Assembly (NCBI GenBank): GCA_026989405.1
Contig: JALSJL010000451.1
Span: 1 to 9,874 of the forward strand
Length of the DNA: 9,874 nucleotides
Source: Marinosulfonomonas sp.
GTDB taxonomy: Bacteria > Pseudomonadota > Alphaproteobacteria > Rhodobacterales > Rhodobacteraceae
Reading direction: 5' to 3'
Shown here: piece after piece, positions 7,657 to 9,874 of the stretch
Layout of the letters: each line of letters opens with the position of its first letter
Numbering within the stretch: the first letter of the stretch is position 1
Program-made: the position numbers and the translations under genes
The notes under the pieces: generated by a model
Told to the model about the DNA's origin: nothing
The model's input: only the letters and a program-made list of their open reading frames with translations
Databases searched by the model: none

Positions 7657-8200
7657 CCTGATTGCCAGACTGCCCGGCGCCGAAATTGACGCCCATTCCG
7701 AGGGCGATTGCGTGCTCGGCCTGCCGGAACCCGGTGCGCTGACCTGGGTTTCGGCCGAACCTGGCCAGGAAAAGCCCGTGGGCAAAGCCCTGCAGGACGC
7801 GCTTGGGCTGGGCTGGCCGCGGCCGGGGCGTGTGCTGAGCAACGCGCAGGCCCGTATCGCCTGGTTTGGCGACAGACAGGCTTTGGTCATGGGGCCGGCC
7901 CTGAAAAGCCTGGCCGGCGCCGCAGTCGTCGACCAATCCGACGGCTGGCTGCTGATGCGTGTGGAAGGCGCCGGTGCGCGCGACATGTTGATGCGGCTTC
8001 TGCCGCTGGACTTGCGCGCCGCATCTTTTGGCCCCGGGCACGTCGCCCGCTCACTGGCGGGTCACGTCCCGGTTATTGTTCTGGGGCGCAGGGGCGGTGC
8101 TTTTGACCTGCTGGCGCCTCGATCCATGGCAAGAACGACACATGGGGATCTGGTGCGGGCGATGAAAACCCGCCTGGCCCTGAGGGCACTGGACGCCTGA
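7649..8200 (+). CDS. soxG: Sarcosine oxidase gamma subunit-like protein
   Basis: The 183-residue product, read from the GTG at 7649, matches the small gamma subunit of heterotetrameric sarcosine oxidase. This is a GcvT-C-terminal-like fold that packs against the alpha subunit and has no cofactor of its own. The recognisable part is the C-terminal half: DQSDGWLLMRVEGAGARDMLMRLLPLDL (95-122), then a glycine-rich stretch and HVPVIVLGRRGGAFDLLAPRS (139-159). The frame stays open upstream inside soxA, but a longer product would encode a non-family N-terminus overlapping soxA by about 100 bases. I therefore prefer the GTG start that overlaps the soxA stop by 8 bases and has a G-rich ribosome-binding site. 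Sequence conservation in this family is low, so the assignment leans partly on operon position. Confidence 0.8.
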   Translation: MVDLIARLPGAEIDAHSEGDCVLGLPEPGALTWVSAEPGQEKPVGKALQDALGLGWPRPGRVLSNAQARIAWFGDRQALVMGPALKSLAGAAVVDQSDGWLLMRVEGAGARDMLMRLLPLDLRAASFGPGHVARSLAGHVPVIVLGRRGGAFDLLAPRSMARTTHGDLVRAMKTRLALRALDA

Positions 8201-8207
8201 ACCCTGT

Positions 8208-8224
8208 CGGCGCGGATGCCGCCG
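8208..8224 (+). terminator. Weak stem-loop after soxG, possible terminator
   Basis: CGGCG (8208-8212) can pair with CGCCG (8220-8224) around a 7-base loop, 7 bases past the soxG stop. The following TATTCCTC is pyrimidine-rich but not a true T-run. It is the only hairpin I see in the soxG-dnaG gap that could end the operon. Termination is a guess. Confidence 0.2.
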
Positions 8225-8310
8225 TATTCCTCGCACCACGGCCCGGACGTCGGCACGGTGCCCGCGGGTCGGGCTGGACTTCGCGCGTCTTGCGGCCGAT
8301 ATTGGCACCC

Positions 8311-9874
8311 ATGAGTCTGCCCCCCGGATTTCTTGACGAATTGCGCACCAGAACCAGCCTTGCGCAGGTTGCCGGTCGCAAATTGACATGGGACCAGCGA
8401 AAGTCGAACCAGGGCAAGGGCGACATGTGGGCGCCGTGCCCGTTTCACCAGGAAAAGACCGCCAGTTTCCACGTTGATGACCGCCAGGGGTTCTATTACT
8501 GCTTTGGCTGCCACGCCAAGGGGGACGCGATCACTTTCGTGCGCGAAACCGAAAATGTCGGGTTCATGGAAGCCGTCGAAATACTGGCGCGTGAAGCCGG
8601 CATGGAGGTTCCGGCCCGCGACCCGGCGGCCAAGGTCAAGGCAGACCGGCGCGGGCAACTGGCCGAGGTCATGGAAGCGGCGGTTCAGTATTTTCGCCTG
8701 CAGCTCAAGACCGCGTCGGGCGGGCGCGCGCGCGATTATCTGCAAGGGCGGGGGCTGGACGAGGCCGCGCAGGCCCGCTGGGATATCGGGTTTGCGCCGG
8801 ATGCGCGTCAGGCCCTGTGGGCCCATCTGACAGGCAAGGGCATACCCGGCGAACTGATCATCGCGGCCGGGTTGGCGGCAGAACCCGACAATGGCGGCGC
8901 GCCCTATGACAGATTTCGCGACAGGATCATCTTTCCGATCCGCGATGCCCGCGGTCGGGCCATCGGGCTGGGCGGCCGGGCGATGTCGCCCGAAGCGCGC
9001 GCCAAATATTACAACTCGCCGGAAACGGAATTGTTCGACAAGGGCCGCACCCTGTTCAACCTGCAACGCGCAAGAGAGGCGTCAGGCAAGGGCCAGACCC
9101 TGATCGTGGCCGAAGGCTACATGGACGTGATCGCGCTGGCCGAAGCAGGGTTTGCGGCATCTGTCGCGCCACTGGGCACCGCCATTACCGAGCACCAGCT
9201 GGCGATGCTCTGGCGCATCCACCCCGAACCCGTGGTGGCGCTTGATGGCGACGCGGCCGGGCTGAAGGCCGCGATGCGTCTGATCGACCTGGCGTTGCCG
9301 CTGCTTGAAGCGGGAAAATCGCTTCGTTTTGCCCTCATGCCCGAAGGGATGGACCCGGATGACCTGATCCGCGCCAACGGTGCGGGCGCCATGCAGAAAC
9401 AACTGGATGGCGCGATCCCCATGGTCCAGCTGCTTTGGCGCCGGGAAACCGAAGGCAAGGTGTTCGACAGCCCCGAACGCCGCGCGGCGCTGGACAAATC
9501 CCTGCGCGATGCCTTGCTCAGGATCACGGATCGCTCGCTTCGCAGCCACTACGGCAGCGCCATCAATGAACTGCGCCGCGAGCTTTTCAGGCCGGCCGGC
9601 AGCCGACGCGTGAAACCGTCCGGCAACCGGTCGGGCAGTTGGAAAAACGGGCGCTTCAAGGCAGCCCCGGCCGAGCCGCTGCCGCAGACCCGCGGATCCT
9701 ATCTGGCCTCGGCGTCCGGGGCGCCGGATGGACGATTGCGCGAAGCCGTGATTCTTGCCGTTCTGGTGGCCAACCCGCCGATCATCGACGGATTTGTCGG
9801 GGCGCTTGAAGCACAGGAATTCACGGTTCCCGAACACCGTGCGATCCAGCAGGCCCTGTTGCGCCATTCGGACG
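8311..9874 (+). CDS. dnaG: DNA primase DnaG (partial, C-terminus off right edge)
   Basis: The first 521 codons of the bacterial replicative primase, which makes RNA primers at the replication fork and is recruited by the DnaB helicase. The N-terminal zinc-binding domain has ligands C43 and H46 (CPFH) with C64 and C67 (CFGC). The RNA polymerase core begins near 115 and contains RDRIIFPIRDARGRAIGLGGR (203-223). TOPRIM catalytic residues are E268 in VAEGYMD, D312 and D314 in LDGDAAG, and DPDD at 348-351. After a polar linker (about 428-475, rich in Arg, Ser, Gly and Pro) the helicase-interacting domain starts, and the window ends inside it. Full-length alphaproteobacterial primases are usually somewhat over 600 residues. 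The ATG at 8311 is chosen because MSLPPGFLDELR is the conserved family beginning, although the ribosome-binding site is poor. A 32-codon frame ends at this start with an ATGA overlap, so coupling is possible. No rpoD or rpsU neighbour is visible. Confidence 0.95.
   Translation, partial: MSLPPGFLDELRTRTSLAQVAGRKLTWDQRKSNQGKGDMWAPCPFHQEKTASFHVDDRQGFYYCFGCHAKGDAITFVRETENVGFMEAVEILAREAGMEVPARDPAAKVKADRRGQLAEVMEAAVQYFRLQLKTASGGRARDYLQGRGLDEAAQARWDIGFAPDARQALWAHLTGKGIPGELIIAAGLAAEPDNGGAPYDRFRDRIIFPIRDARGRAIGLGGRAMSPEARAKYYNSPETELFDKGRTLFNLQRAREASGKGQTLIVAEGYMDVIALAEAGFAASVAPLGTAITEHQLAMLWRIHPEPVVALDGDAAGLKAAMRLIDLALPLLEAGKSLRFALMPEGMDPDDLIRANGAGAMQKQLDGAIPMVQLLWRRETEGKVFDSPERRAALDKSLRDALLRITDRSLRSHYGSAINELRRELFRPAGSRRVKPSGNRSGSWKNGRFKAAPAEPLPQTRGSYLASASGAPDGRLREAVILAVLVANPPIIDGFVGALEAQEFTVPEHRAIQQALLRHSD

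Noticed and set aside
8062..9066. 334-codon minus-strand open frame opposite soxG end and dnaG
   Set aside because: It runs opposite the DnaG zinc-binding domain and the start of the primase core, which are clearly coding on the plus strand. No motif is seen in the antisense product.

Overview
The window looks like a chromosomal segment of a GC-rich alphaproteobacterium, most likely Rhodobacteraceae/Roseobacter-like. The reasons are the strong G/C bias at third codon positions, a DnaG beginning MSLPPGFLDELR, a TadG-type protein with a von Willebrand A domain, and a four-subunit sarcosine-oxidase-type operon. The taxonomy is inferred from recalled family resemblance, not from a search.

Layout: (1) Positions 1-1389, minus strand: the N-terminal 463 codons of a Flp/Tad pilus-associated TadG-like protein (one N-terminal membrane anchor, vWA domain with MIDAS residues), running off the left edge. 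(2) Positions 1390-1697: a divergent, relatively AT-rich intergenic region with small inverted repeats. (3) Positions 1698-3128, plus strand: a glutamate dehydrogenase (Glu/Leu/Phe/Val family) with an extra C-terminal insertion resembling the antenna of animal mitochondrial GDH. (4) Positions 3195-8200, plus strand: four tightly packed genes in the order beta, delta, alpha, gamma of a heterotetrameric sarcosine oxidase-like flavoenzyme (soxB-soxD-soxA-soxG order). (5) From 8311 to the right edge, plus strand: DNA primase dnaG, truncated after 521 codons.

How the genes may work together: the four-subunit enzyme should oxidatively demethylate a secondary amine acid (sarcosine, or N-methylglutamate, since NMG dehydrogenase MgdABCD is homologous) and pass the one-carbon unit to tetrahydrofolate. 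A glutamate dehydrogenase sits 66 bp upstream on the same strand, and none of the usual partners (glyA, folD, purU, gmaS, mgsABC) lies between the tadG-like and dnaG genes. The most interesting question here is therefore whether this is a sarcosine oxidase or an N-methylglutamate dehydrogenase-like enzyme coupled to glutamate deamination. Nothing in the window looks like a mobile element, CRISPR array, tRNA or rRNA.
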